From contig JAODTK010005745.1 of assembly GCA_026419785.1 (NCBI GenBank), forward strand, positions 1 to 64,000: DNA of 64,000 nucleotides, read 5' to 3'. Position 1 is the first letter of the stretch. Each line of letters starts with the position of its first letter. Below, piece after piece: positions 43,931 to 56,504 of the stretch. The position numbers were made by a program, and so were the translations under genes. The notes under the pieces were generated by a model. It was not told the origin of the DNA. It saw only the letters and a program-made list of their open reading frames with translations, and made no database searches. Source of the stretch: Sclerodactyla briareus (taxonomy: Eukaryota > Echinodermata > Holothuroidea > Dendrochirotida > Sclerodactylidae).

Positions 43931-46484
43931 CCAGGCCATGTGAATAGATACCTTGACCTTGGCTTATTAAGTTGTGATTCTCCTTATAGTGCAAGTATCA
44001 ATCAATCATCAACCAGTTTGCCGTCAAAGTTATAGTTCACTCCATGAATAGATGGTTCGTGACAGTGACAGTTAATTTGGTTTTCACTGGTTTTAGGAGT
44101 CCCTCAGCATGTATTGAGTACTTGTAGCACTTGCATTTGGAAGGACTGGGGATCGAAACTTCGTAGAAATACCACATAATGAACTGATTAGTCACAAATT
44201 GAGTCATGGAACCCCTGTCTGAGTCAAAGGCTGAGAGGTAAGAGATTGCATACATTGTGATGTAACCACTGGATTACATCAAACTAATCAGAATGACAAA
44301 ATCATTGTTCTCGATTTACAGAGAATTATGCGTGAGTTAGTAGTTCTACCAAACTCTGGCGATGCAAACTACGTGAAGAATCGTTGTGTAATCATCCTCT
44401 ATAGTTCCAAAAACAAAATACTGTGTAAAAAATGTGATTCTGGAGACATTTGCACTATATCTTGTTGTTGGACTAATCATGGTTAGGCTTAGTGGTGGTC
44501 AAAAATAGAACCATTCCTAAAGTAAAGCCTGGCTATAGTTTTCCCAGGAAAATTAAAAATCCTCCTGCAGGAGAATACACTATAATACACTACACTATAC
44601 ACTCCTTATTGCAATATCGCATGAGAAAGTTGATACAAGTGAGGTACCTTCTAAAATTGTTAGTTACAAAAACTGTGTTTTTCCCATGCATTTAGCTTAC
44701 CAAAATGTCATCAAAGTAATCACAGTTTTACTTCTCTTTACCTATGGTCTATCATGCTACATAACCACGTTAGGCCTGACTTACACAGTAGTTTACACTG
44801 TACAGAGTTTTAAGGCAGCAGTGCTCATTCGACTGTCACTGCTTGTGGTTACACTGCAGTTGAGTCCTTGCGGCCGCTTTCAAAAATCTGTGGCCAGTTT
44901 TCACAATCAACAGTAGGGCTTTGCAAGCATGCCAGAGTGACTAGTGTTGTTGTTGGAAGCATAGCCGGAGAAACTGCAGCAGAACTTAAGATGTATGGAG
45001 ATAAGTTCCATGTAAAAGGTTATACTGGAGCCTTCCAAAAATTGAAAAGAAAGCGGGATCACTTCTGTGAAGAGAGGCTTCTTTCAGTGTCCCGGAATTC
45101 CACGTTCTCAGCTTGGTATCCCATTGCCTATCACAGGGTTTGTTTCGGGGATATTTGCAATAAGTCTCATAGATCGGCCGTGTGACATGAATCTTCCATT
45201 CTTCCGGTTACTGAGGAGGTGGTAGGATCCTGGAGTTCAGTGGTCATTCTTTTGGGGGGCTTGTTAAAATGGCCGTCCTGGGGGCAGTTTGGGTATGGTT
45301 GCACTCCTGCTCTGAAATTCCGAGCACTAGTCGAGAAGAGAAAAAGAGAATGACCCACGGGCATTTTTATCGGCCAGGGTTCCTTGATTGGCATACCTGG
45401 CCGTTCTCAGAGGGGAGCATGGAGAATACAGAGTGATTGGGGATATGTTTTCATCTCCAATCTCTCTCCAGGAATTATGAAAGGAAGATACTATCATGTT
45501 TGAGCTACTTACAATTCCCATTTGATGCCTATAAGAATTAGGATGTCATCACACAAACTATGGGGGCCTTGAGGAATTTCATGGACAAACTGGGGCTTTT
45601 AATATAGCTGTTCCAGCTCAAGCTCCACTAGTGGTGGCAGTGGTTCTGCGGTCATCGCATACACCTTGCATTCATGCAGAGACCGAGTCTGACAGGCGTA
45701 GCTACCACAAAGCCGTGGGGGATCAGATGTTCTGTACAGTGTGAGACAGTATCTGAGGTTAGGTTACCTATGCCAACAAAAAGAAAGTAATATAGTCCTT
45801 GCATCAGGACATTTGTATCTCAAAAGCCTAGTAGACTGGTTCGTTTTGATGTTTTGAGGAAGTGGTACTCGATTTTAGATTAAAGAAGTTCTGCATAATG
45901 ATTTTATGATTTTTTCAAACTTTGACAATGAAGTTAGTGAATGAAACTCCATTGTTAAGGCTTATGCATGGTTGAGACTGAGCGACGCAATTGATTCTCA
46001 GGACCTATGTCAGAAGGTGTTAAATGTCGGTGTATGTCGTTATTGACCCAGACCTTCAAAACCCGTCCTCTCAGAGTGAAAAAAATGATCGTTGAATCGG
46101 TTTCTTGTATTCTCACAGTGGTCGCCGTATTTGGTGAGTGGCCTTGCTGATATATGGGGGGGATGTCACGACATGTCTGCGACACTGGCATGAATACGTT
46201 GTCACATGGTATTGTTTCTGTGGATCCTGTCAAAACAAAACAAATCTATCATCTGTTTGTTTACAGAGTAAGATGAATTACTATGATACTCCTTCAGTGG
46301 TATCAGGCGTATCATGCTATCTTGACAAGTTTTGTGAAAATTGCAATAAACTATAAAGTTCTCTTGTAGGTTAGGTTGGATTACTAGCATGATGATGGTC
46401 ATTGATCATTGGTCATTGATCAGGCAGGCACAATATCTGTAGAAGATCTGTGGAAGATCGCTATATTAGCACAAGATATTATAG
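43931..46484. other. Presumed intron, no firm feature
   Basis: A 105-codon frame at 44,868-45,185 contains SVVVGSIAGETAAELKMYGD, which looks protein-like but has no clear splice pair. It is not called as an exon. Confidence 0.35.
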
Positions 46485-46490
46485 GTCATT

Positions 46491-47200
46491 ATATCCCCGC
46501 AACACTGGAAGTGTCGGGGATATTATGGTTTTGGGTGTGTAGCTAGCCGCCGAACGTCCCAGGCTCCGCCGCCGCCGGAAACTTTAGGCGTTAGCGCAAT
46601 AACTCTTCAACGCTTCATCGATTGCTTAAACTTGGTACACATGTCCGCCCTAGTGAAATCTCGGATGAGTTCGAAAGTGGGCATCACTGCAATACTGGGG
46701 GCGGCTAAATTTGCATAATTATGTGAAATTTTCAAGTTAGTCGGATTTGGTGGGTAGGGACTATAGTTGATCCCGAAAATGTGGAGGTCATTTCAAGGTC
46801 ATAGGAAGTTCAAATTTGCGACATTTATGCGATTTTCCAAACTTTGTCAGATTTGAGCGAAACTTGGTGGGTAGGGACTATAGTTGATCCCGAAAATGTG
46901 GAGGTCATTTCAAGGTCATCGGAGGTCAAATTGCGACATTTATGCGATTTTCCAAACTTTGTCAGATTTGAACAAAACTTGGTGGATGGGAGTTACATTT
47001 GTTTCTCACTAAGTTAGAAGTTCATTCAAGCCATTGTGGGTCATTTTTCGCATAATTCATGTGCCTATTACTTCCAGGGATTACGACAAAAACTTGGTGG
47101 ATGAAGTTTATCTTGGTTTCTGACCAAAATGGGGGTCTTTATGGGGTGTTAGGAACTTCTTCCCATAAGATTGATCAAAAGCGGGGCTATACCGTGGGTG
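46491..47200 (+). mobile_element. Repeat with terminal hairpin and about 116-bp internal units
   Basis: It starts at a hairpin: ATATCCCCG (46,491) pairs with CGGGGATAT (46,515-46,523), with an inner ACACT/AGTGT stem. Then 'tgggtaggga' or its variant 'tggatggg'/'tggatgaa' recurs at 46,751, 46,868, 46,983 and 47,098, spacing 115-117 bp, each followed by 'ggaggtcatttcaaggtcat'-type sequence. The units resemble those inside family 3 ('aacttggtgga'). The right end was not determined. Confidence 0.6.
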
Positions 47201-47949
47201 GTTCACCGCCTACACATGTCTTAGTTGAAATTGGACCTATGGTCATGCTCAAAGCGCTACGGGTGTTTCACACCTGATCATCAGTGATTATCACACCTGT
47301 ACTAAACGGCATAAACGCACATCTTACCTGTTCACACATGAACACCCCGTTTCATTGGTCCTCGGCGGAAAATTCCCAATAGGGCTGCCACATACAGCAA
47401 TCATACTAATTCACAAGTCATCACATGGATGACACCTCATGAAACATACTTGCTCGACAACAATGCATTAAAGGTCCATGGATTTGTGGAACATGACTTG
47501 GAAACCTACGATTCCTTCTGATTAGTAAATCAAGTAAACCATCCCACAAAGAGGAGAGTGAAAGTGAGGCAGACTTATTATTATGTAATGTCTTTATGAA
47601 TCCCTGGAGGAAAAAAAAGGACCTGCAAGTCAATGCAAAGGTTATTTCTTAAAAATCTTAAAGAAAAAAAGAAGAGAATGGTGATCCTGAATGGTGACCC
47701 CTGTGTTGTTCAGCCTCTCCAGTGGGCCTTGGCTATTAGATTATCCTGCAGTCCAGAAAATCTGCCTTGCGGGCCGACAGGAAGAATCAATACATGTTGC
47801 AACAGGGAAGTCCTGGTAAGCAGTGATGGGATATGAATGATTGCGATATGGTATGGAGGAATAGTAGCCTAATTATACGTGAAATCTTGAAGGAGCAATT
47901 CTGTGCCGAGCGTGAAGCTCAACTAGTTTCTACATACTCTCTCAATTAG
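47201..47949. other. Presumed intron, nothing recognised
   Basis: No repeat or coding block of note before the exon at 47,950. Confidence 0.4.
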
Positions 47950-48133
47950 ACACGGTCGGGATCTTTCCTGATACGCTGGAACCACTCTGTGACCTGGTGT
48001 CCTTCTTGAACAGCTTCCTAGAGGCAGTTCTTCAGTCTTCTGAGCCATCCACCAGCACCAGAAAAAAAAAACGAGGTCTGCTGTTTGATGCCGACCAAGT
48101 GCCGGTTCCCCCTACCGTTGCTGCGATAATCAG
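47950..48133 (+). CDS. Candidate exon with a Ser/Lys linker
   Basis: 'actctctcaattag' is the acceptor and 'ATAATCAG|gtatgt' the donor. The frame entered in phase 1 is open over all 184 bp: TVGIFPDTLEPLCDLVSFLN, SFLEAVLQSSEPSTSTRKKK, RGLLFDADQVPVPPTVAAII. A hydrophobic helix is followed by a Ser-rich, then Lys-rich linker (KKKRG, possibly a nuclear-localisation-type cluster, although the A-run is error-prone) and a Pro-rich end. It ends in phase 2. The start phase agrees with the exon ending at 40,255 and the end phase with the one beginning at 51,007. Protein not identified. Confidence 0.62.
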
Positions 48134-48269
48134 GTATGTTGCCTAGGCTCGACTGACTGGTAGGCATATATGGAGATGAGATTAGCTTACAGAGATCAGA
48201 TTAGTGCATTTGTTAGAGCTCCAGACTGGTGAATGGAGTTTAAAATCTGGTGAAGGCCAGTCAGCTTCT

Positions 48270-48600
48270 CTGCTGTGCCCTGTGACTCATCACTATATCC
48301 TGTTAGCAGGATTCCTCCAAAACCAAAGGACCAATTTTGATTAGGTCTTGTTTTCAATATGGGGGTTTGACTGAACTCTACTCGGATTGGTTTGGGGCAG
48401 ATAGTGATTGAGTAAGGTATTTCATATATATTATTGTTTTGCGCCTTGCTAGCAATATCACAGGCAATCTGTGAGAGCTATGATGATGTGGTTTAACACA
48501 AGGTACAGGATTTTAGATATGCTGAAGTGGTTATATTTGTTCAGCATGAAGTATGCTAAATATGTAGTCTAATTTGCAATGCCTATGCGAAAATGAATCA
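48270..48600 (+). mobile_element. Family 3 repeat, short copy 3
   Basis: 'tgttagcaggattcctccaaaacc', 'gattaggtcttg', 'ggtttggggcagatagtgattg', 'tattattgttttgcgccttgctagcaa' follow the family 3 order. No TG tract and no hairpin end, so both ends are lost. Confidence 0.45.
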
Positions 48601-51006
48601 AAAAGTTTTTTTTTTCTCAATTTCTAGAAAATGGTGGGATGGGTCTACTACCGTTATCTTGAGAAATTTAACATTCAAGGTCACATTAGGTCAATTGATG
48701 TGTCTAGCTGCATTATTTACCTGAGTGAATTTGGTCACCAACCTGAGTTAACATTTTCTGCCTGCGGTGACAGCCATCCAAGTCTATATTGCACCATGAA
48801 CCTTTGCAATTTCTCAGACATATCTTTGTACTTCGAAAAAGGTCACTTTGCAACACCTTTCCCATGAAGCTATATTTCATTATATTTTCTGTTATATCAA
48901 TCTTTCGGGCATTGAGCTTGTTTTTCCCAATAAGTTTTCATAATGGCGGACTGACATTTTTACCTTACCCTCCTTGAGGTTGGGAATGACCTGGAACAGA
49001 GTGGCTGCTCTAAAAAACATGCTGGCATCATCACAAATAGGAAAATTCAATGCACTGCAATGAATTTCTTGCTCAGATTCCCTCCCCCATAATTTTTGTT
49101 TTTTTTTTTTCGCGAACATGGTTCCTAGTTCGTTGTTTTGGTTCTTCTGAATGATTTAAAAGAAGATGTTCCTAACACACAAACCGTTCCTACCTGGTAA
49201 CGTACTCCCTGGTCACTCTGGTTTATGGTTCATTAATCACCTTGTTTGAGATTGAATGAGGAACGTTTATTTTCTAAATGTTCCCATCTATTTGTGCATC
49301 TTTCAACGCTGAAATACACTTGCATCAGTTGCGTGTTTATTTTGTGGACACATGTTTACGTAATGGCCAGTTCACTCTTGAGGATTAAGGAACTACTGAC
49401 AACAAAAAGGGGGAGTCAACCGTGAGGAGTGCGGCAGATAGAACAGCAGTTCATTGTTGCATCATGACTCAACAAAAGTAGGCCTCAAATAACGGTGTGA
49501 ATAGGGCATCAAAAGATGTCTAACTATGCTGTAAACAACCAAAATGAACGTTCGAAGTACAATGCTAGCACAGTTGGGACTGAAATTCAACATTCTTCAC
49601 ATGTAATTATGATATTGTAAGATTCTGAGGAGCAATCCATTAAAATTATAACAGCCAATAGAACTGGAACGATGACATTCAACGGGTTTATGGTATCCCT
49701 CAGAGACCCCACAGCCAGACAGCGATTTATGAGTCGCTGGGAAAAAGTTTATGATCGCAAGGGAAAATTCCCTCCAGTATCTTCAGTGGAGACTTTTTTT
49801 TGTAATGCTTGTCCATGTGCTGAATCATGTCATATTGTACATGCCTTGCAGGTGACAAGGTGAAAGATTAATAGTTACGATCTGAAATTGAGGTTGAAAA
49901 AAAATGGTATATCCTAATTACACACTGATGCATATGCGAAATTAACATGAGCTATTATAGCAATCCTCCAAAATTTGTGGACCATTAGTTGGTTTGAATG
50001 GGTGTCTTCAGGTTTGGTTTGGCACAACATAACCTTGAAACCTGCTCTGCGTGCTCTCATACCTTTTTGTGTGATTAATCCAAGAGGAATTCAATGATTG
50101 TATGAAATTGATATAGGGCCTCATGGGTAATTCTTTGGTAGCGAAGACATGAACAGAGGATTGATTACATGTATTGGAATATTTTCAAAATACAAAAGAA
50201 TGAGTTATTCAGGTTTTGAATCAGCGTTCATCAGCGAGGCAAGGTTTTAGTAGTATACATGCAGCAGTATGCGAGATCATTCACGATCAGCTTAGTTCCG
50301 CTGGGGATATGTATGTGTACGAGTGTGTAAGCAGCGCAGATTTGTCTGCAGTTACAGTACCTCCCGAGAATATTATTGTAATCGATGTACGTGATTACAA
50401 ATGGATAAGTGGGCTTAACAAAACGATTAGTGTTCACACAAATCGTTGTGAAATATTTCGATTGGTATTGGCCATTAAAAACCAGCGATCCGTATTGCTA
50501 GTAGGCTACCAAGGTAAATGAGACTTTGTCAGGGGCGATCTTCTCAATATTTTGACTTTCACCCCCCCCCCCCCCTACCCACCCCTTAAAATCTTGATTT
50601 TGAGAGCTCTCTGAGAACTTCCACCCCTGTGTTTTTTGGACGTGATTTAAAGAGTATTTCAAAGGTCGTTCCACAGTCAGTTTTGCAGCCGTCATCTGTG
50701 TACCCAAGTTGCCTCTGACACCATGTCCATTAATCAAACAACCATCACCATGGCCCGTAAATTTCCCCTGTTCTGAGTATTTTATCCAAGTGTTTGGTTA
50801 GCATCGGTTTCAGTCTGAATAATCCTCTCAGTGGGTTGTGTGGTTCCTCATCAGAATTCAGATTACAATTTTCATTGTGCTCTTGTTGTAGAGTTACTAG
50901 AACCAAGTCTCCTCTCGTTCTACACGGACGTGTGTTCCAGCAATCTCTATGGTCTATTGACCTCTGTTCAGTTTCTGTAGGACCATCCGCCTTTTCTTTT
51001 TGTCAG
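48601..51006. other. Presumed intron, two frames of uncertain status
   Basis: The frame near 49,660-49,800 reads protein-like (TARQRFMSRWEKVYDRKGKF) after a weak 'attataacag', and a 101-codon frame at 50,216-50,521 ends near a 'gtaaat'. Neither has a recognised domain or a supporting phase. Poly(C) is at 50,563-50,573. Confidence 0.35.
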
Positions 51007-51243
51007 CTCCCTCCCTCCACGTCCGCCGAGCGAGCAGAGCCAAGGTCGCGGGATCCAGTGACAGCTCGAGTCATCTCGGAGGAGAGTTAGAGGACGCAGA
51101 CATCCTCCTCCCCAGTGCCTGCCTGTCATCCCTAGAATGGCTCCCTCGATAGGGCAGCGGGCGGGGCGGTTTATCTCCAAAGCATCTCAAGCCTGGGGGA
51201 TGACGGTGATTGACTGCTGCTACGGGGGAGGCCGGAACCAAAG
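51007..51243 (+). CDS. Candidate exon, Ser/acidic region then conserved-looking block
   Basis: The acceptor 'gccttttctttttgtcag' is strong and the donor is 'AACCAAAG|gtgaga'. Entered in phase 2 as the previous exon requires, it is open through VRRASRAKVAGSSDSSSHLG, GELEDADILLPSACLSSLEW, LPR, then one missing base (at 'cgatag') restores IGQRAGRFISKASQAWGMTV and IDCCYGGGRNQ. GC content is clearly higher than the flanks. A serine-rich linker leads into an acidic and then a compact hydrophobic/Gly block, as at a domain boundary. It ends in phase 2. No family recognised. Confidence 0.65.
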
Positions 51244-51341
51244 GTGAGAGACCTCAAGATATGTCAGCGTGATGTTGGCTGCATGTTTTCGTTTTGTTTT
51301 GTTTTCACACCTCAGCCACTATGCTCATAATATTACCGATT

Positions 51342-51540
51342 GGTGGCACAGTTGGTAGAGCGTCGGGCCTTCCACTCAGGAGTTCAGGGTGCGATATCCG
51401 GCGGGTCATACCAATACTCCAAAAAAAAAATGGTACCTGTTGGGGTGGGAGGTGGTCGAGTGGATCGCATCTGGGTGAAACAACCAATCCCCTTCCTGGT
51501 ACATATACTATGTATACCAAGTTTGGGACAGAGGGAGGTA
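51342..51540 (+). mobile_element. tRNA-derived SINE (S2), plus-strand copy
   Basis: The head GGTGGCACAGTTGGTAGAGC is a good A box with D-loop bases. GGTGCGATATCC at 51,388-51,399 is a near-consensus B box (one base off GGTTCGANTCC-like). The body 'gtcataccaatactcc', an A-run and 'tggtacctgttgg' match the reverse copy at 31.7 kb. It lies about 100 bp after the exon at 51,007-51,243. Confidence 0.75.
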
Positions 51541-51939
51541 AACATCTCCTCTTATATTTCTCATCTTCCTGTAATCATTAGGCTCTAATCTTCTTGTTTC
51601 ACAGATACACCCCCTACAAATGAAGGAAGAAGAAGAAGAAACTCTGATTGAGGCCATCTTGCAGTAACTGCTGTCATATGTCTGACTAAAAATGTCAAAA
51701 GCTGATAAGGCTGGCCATGGAAGCGGTAGGCAAACTAACTAATCCACACCAATTTCTTCGAAGTTTCAAAATGGAATGAGCAATGTTGTACTTGAGTTCT
51801 TTACATGATTTTTTTTTTGTTGTGTATATTGTGAAGAGACCTTACCATGAGAGAATCGTGGTCCAGTTGACTCTTAGCAGAACAGTTTGTGTGTGATTAT
51901 GATTGCGGAACTCAGCAATTCCTGTATGGAATCTGAAAG

Positions 51940-52853
51940 TCAAGCAAGAATCTGTGTGTGACGCCAGCTTGTAAACACGAATATCAAACCCCACCTGGAT
52001 GGATGAAGCTCATACTTGTATGTGTGTTCCCCATGATGAGTACTGAACCCTATTGTTTTTTGGTCAAGTCCAAGGTCATTGAGGTCACCAGAGTGAAAGT
52101 CTGGAAACCTTGTAACCAAGTCCACAGTGGTGGGGCTGATCAGGTCAAATTGGTGTGTACTTTCTTATGGGAAGTACAGAACCCTATTGTTTAGTTTAGT
52201 TGGGGTGAATTTGGTCAAAAATGGAAAATTGTGAAAGTTTGATATTATGGCCAATTTTGGCTTAAACACGGTACCATCGACCCCCACATACTTGGTCTGT
52301 GGTTTCCCCATAATGGTAACATGCACCCTATTATTTTGGGTCAGTCAAAGGCTCTGAGGTCAACAAGGTGAAAGTCCGAAATGCTTGTAAACACGATAAG
52401 TCCAAATGGTTGGTCTGATCAGGTTGAATTTGGTGTTTAGCATCCTTATGGGGACTACAGTAAACCAGAAAGCCAATGGCTCATTGATTACTTTACCATT
52501 TCTGACATCTATGGCCCAGACACAAGAGCAAATGGGATCAAGCTGCATCATTTTTTGTGGAGATGGGACATTGGTCAACGTGTCATAATGTACAATTTCC
52601 GATTAGTCCTGATGTCTGCCATAGTTGTAAGAAATGAGTCAAGGAATCACTGAGCTATTGGGTTTCTGTTTGTGAACAGGATGAAGGATAACTTGACCCA
52701 CGGGATGGATCAGCCATACTCATTCTCAATTCTCATATTGAGATCAACGTTTGGTATCTTATCTCGACTTTCCATAGTAGAAACACTTGTATACCTGAAT
52801 TTCTAGAATTCTGATGATCAGTCAAGAATCTCCCAGCCCTTTGGCTTTCTAGT
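51940..52853 (+). mobile_element. Family 1 element(s), two to three units with CTAG-type end
   Basis: The left end 'tgtgtgtgacgccagcttgtaaacacg' starts at about 51,950, with cores at 52,010 and 52,285 and half-units at 52,170 and 52,440. One degraded right end lies at 52,636-52,672. A clean one at 52,814-52,853 has AGCC-CTTT-GGCT (52,835-52,846), TT, then CTAG and T. The presence of two right ends suggests two elements or an internal deletion. Confidence 0.6.
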
Positions 52854-53938
52854 TTGGCACAGAGCATTATAAAGGGCCACTCTTGTTGTGTGTGCTGTGT
52901 AGAGCTAGCTGTACAGGGCTGGTGGTCATGCAATATGTACATCACATACAGTAGCTGATTCAAGTCGTAGAGTTTCCTAATTTCGCAGGAGGGATTTCCG
53001 GCAGGTTAATGCCATAGCTTTGTAGATGTTACTGGGATGTCGTGATGGAATAGACCAATTGTGGGCAAATATCGGCATTGTGATTTCTGTATCTATGATC
53101 CACAAATAGTTGTGTTGTTTGGTCGTTCCTCAGTTTGGCATACTCTTTGGTCCCACATATTGTTTAGGCTCAAACGGCACTGAACTAAAGGCAAAAGAGT
53201 GTGTGCAGACCCACCCCCAAACATATAAGACACTACACTAACACAAATCGAAAGTTCTTCTAATTGTCTTCAAAGTTGTTTCAAACACTTGAGAATATAC
53301 CGAAAGGGAAAATAACCACTGGTCTCTGATAGCATATTTCAAATTCTCTACTGAGGGAGCATCGGTCCTTTACCACAAAATGTGGTAAATGTGGTTACCA
53401 GGAGTGCACCCAAGTGTTCCACAGTAACATGTTGTGTTCACCCATGAACTGGTTGAAACCAATCATGAAAACCCATGCCATGTCACCCCTGTAGTTGCAT
53501 ATGAACATTTCTCTTTTCGTATCATCTCGGAAATCCACGAATGTGATAGACGAAACCATACCCAGTGGTACATTGCTAGCAAGCACACAGAACCCATCAT
53601 GATAATGAAGACTAATAAAGGTATTCTGAGTTGTCACCCCCCCCCCCCCCCCAATCCGGGAGTAAGCGATGGGTCATATCCTCATAATGCCGTCGTCCTT
53701 TGGCCAATTCGCATTGTTCGCTCCTGTGGAAAAAACCCTAAACTTGAGTTGAGTTGAATGGGAGCGACTTTGCCCAACTGAAGTCCCCCCATGCCAAGTT
53801 GACCCCTGAAACACTGGTTCGACTGTATCAAGATCTGTTCTCATGGCTGTACAAATATAATATATCCTCTAAGTGTTTTCAAGATGGATCAGAATAAATA
53901 GAGAAAAGTCATCATTTCATTTATTTGTTTGCCCCCAG
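52854..53938. other. Presumed intron, nothing recognised
   Basis: Only a C-run (53,637-53,652) was noted. Confidence 0.4.
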
Positions 53939-54084
53939 TGCGAGACAGGGAACTGCAGAAACACCTCCCCGGGGGGGTGGAAGAAGGTGCTGTGTTTAAC
54001 ACTCTGGTCTTATTCCACTGGCAGTGAGGAAACAACACCAGACTCTTCCAGTGAGAAACATAAGTTCCTGGACGTCATCGTTGT
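53939..54084 (+). CDS. Candidate exon, acidic/Ser-rich end
   Basis: 'tttgtttgcccccag' precedes it and 'ATCGTTGT|gtaggt' follows. In phase 2 it reads ARQGTAETPPR, then one G too many or too few in the G-run at 53,970-53,976 leads to WKKVLCLTLWSYSTGSEETT and PDSSSEKHKFLDVIV. A fully open alternative runs from the first base in phase 0 to a TAG at 54,086-54,088, in which case the exon could be terminal. The Glu/Ser/Asp run suggests a flexible acidic linker. Joining to 51,243 is phase-consistent. Unidentified. Confidence 0.5.
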
Positions 54085-56230
54085 GTAGGTCTTCTTGATG
54101 CTGTCGGGCTGTTGAGTGTGTCTGGCTGTCTGTGTGTATGTTTTAAAGTACTTCTTGCAGATAAGGCTTCACCGATATTATCATTTAGTGTAACAGTGTC
54201 TTTAAGAAATCAGTAAAATCCACTATTCCCCTGAATTTACCCAAACTCATATGAAATTGAATAGCATTCATGTACTCATCATGGGAAGCGCACTAAGTTC
54301 GAACTTCACTGGATTAGGCATAGTGATTTACTCGAATTACAGGCAGTGTTACTACACACATACATACATACCTACACAAAGATACACACTGTACAGGCCT
54401 ATCATGGAATCTCTTGTCATGAATGATTGAATTCACATCCTCAAATAACCTGGGCGTGGTCAGGCAAAGTAGGGCATTGTCTATTCTGAAATGATCAGAT
54501 GGCCTCACTTCCCAAAGTATGGAGTAACAAGGCTGGTCTGTAGAATTTTTTTTTTTTCTGGGAGGGGGGGGGGGGGACACGTTTACGCTGACAGTGCCTG
54601 GCTGAGCCTGATACAAAGGGAAAATACAGTACATTAGGTGAACAAGAAGGGTCGCAACACTCGCTGCTCACGAATTATACAGGGAAGCCTCCCTACACCA
54701 CAGAATTGTTGATGAGGCCTTGCAAAAATTGATATAGGCTTATACGATTTTTGGAGATGGATGTATTGTGATGACAGTGGCCTATGCATGGAGGGGGGGG
54801 GGGGGACCATGGTGATCAAATACATTTTTTAAAACACAAAAAAGGAGTTTTCCAGTTCGCGTTGAAGTTTGCAGCTGTGTATTTAGCAAATATTGCAGGC
54901 AGCATGTATTAGGGGCCCATAAATTGTTATGTATTTGCAATAGGGAGGGTGGGGCCATTCATGAGGACGCACATCCTTTGGGTTCCGACCTCAACCCCCC
55001 CCCCCTCTCTCATGACAAATTTGGAATATGCTACTAGGTTGTTGAGTAGAGCTATGATGTAAGTTGTTTTGGATGCCTTGCTGCATCAGGAGTGTCGCAG
55101 CAAAGGGGAGGGGAAAAATCCCAATGTCCCCAGTTAATGGCCCGGTCCGAAGGGTTTGCAAGGGTCATGGTATGAGAAATCTGATGATTCTGCAGAAGGC
55201 AAACTGAATGAAATGGTGTTTGAAACCTGTCTTTATGGGACCACTCCGTTTGCCAGTTTATTGTACTTGAAGTGTGAGTTGAGGATCCTGTGTGTATTTC
55301 ACAATATCAAACAATCCTATTGAGATGCAACTCACCAAGTGAGTTGGAACCTTAGCTCGAAATGACGATTTTCGAGTTGAGTGAATCGAAAATCATACCC
55401 TTAAGAGAAAAAATTGAAAAATGCTGGGTAGTACTACTTCGATGTCCCTTTTCGCAGCAATGTTGCACAAAGTGCACCAATGTACTAAAAAACACAATAC
55501 TTCCAGTCAGTTTAGTCAATTGAATGTATATGAAGGATGGATGTTTGGACCAATAGGTTCAGATATTCCTTGCAAAGCCTTCAAAAATGGAGGTTTTAAT
55601 TAAATTGTGGAGGAAAAGGCTATTACTGATTTATTTTGCACAGTTATCAATATCAAAATAAAGTATGCAGGAGAGACAGAGGGATGACTAACCAAAATGT
55701 TTGTATGTATGCTTTTTTTTTTTGAGTTGCATTTTTTTTTTTTAATTCCTCAATGAAGTATTTTTACATTATTTACAATAATGGTTAATGTAATGTATGT
55801 GTACTGGGTTGTGCTTTAATGCCTACCTTTTAATTCAATAACTCGACATGCCTTGCTCCGGTGAATGTGTTTTAAACTTGTGGTGATGGTAACCTACTCA
55901 TGTGAGTACATGGATGCATGTAGTTCCTATGGTTGGGGGGTCAATCCTGGGTCAAAAGTGGATACTGTTAAAAAATCCAGTAATTTGGGTACTTCTAACT
56001 GTAATCAGTCAAGAGTCAACGTACCTGGGGGGATCAAGTTCAAACTGGTGTGAGTTGGCCCATGCTTGTATGAATTGGGTGGTCAATTGGGGAAAAAGTG
56101 TGAACTTTGCATTTGAGCTAACTCCTCACGATGAGTGTTAATGGACGCTCTTGTTCTCACTTGAGTAGTCGGGGGTGATTGAGGCGGAAAAGTAAGTAGT
56201 TCAGTACTCATGAACATGACGGGTATACGA
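54085..56230. other. Presumed intron; homopolymer runs only
   Basis: Contains G-runs at 54,563-54,575 and 54,791-54,804, a C-run at 54,996-55,005 and T-runs at 55,713-55,742. No gene or known repeat was seen. Confidence 0.4.
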
Positions 56231-56264
56231 TGCCAACATGGTCCGTGGGCCAAGTTGTCGAGCC

Positions 56265-56480
56265 AAGGGTCTAGTGGTCTGGTGATTAATGCTGGAACCC
56301 AACGGTTGTGGAGTGTCGATCCCAGAGGGGCATGTGGTTTCTTTCTAGGCAGGAAGAAGAAACTGCTGCAAGGAGCCCGAGCAATCGGAAAAGTTTTGGT
56401 TGGGCACGGAACGCTAAACTACCGTTATCGCGCCATCCACAGCGTGAGCCCCAAATTCCGGTGTTTGTATCGCCTGAAGA
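56265..56480 (+). mobile_element. Possible tRNA-derived SINE (S3)
   Basis: 'ctagtggtctggtgattaatgc' (56,271) resembles a tRNA A-box region and 'agtgtcgatcccag' (56,311-56,325) a B box, 45 bp apart as in tRNA genes. A body follows to about 56,480. Only one copy is in the window, so this is less certain than S1 and S2. Confidence 0.45.
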
Positions 56481-56504
56481 AATGAGGAAGAGACAAATAG
56501 CGAT

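Noticed and set aside
44868-45185. 105-codon frame with a Gly/Ala-rich start
   Set aside because: No convincing splice sites and no domain recognised.
50216-50521. 101-codon plus-strand frame
   Set aside because: Protein-like composition, but no acceptor in frame and no phase agreement with neighbouring exons.
51342-51415. Functional tRNA gene
   Set aside because: The A and B boxes are present, but the acceptor stem does not pair and the sequence continues into a SINE body shared with 31.7 kb.
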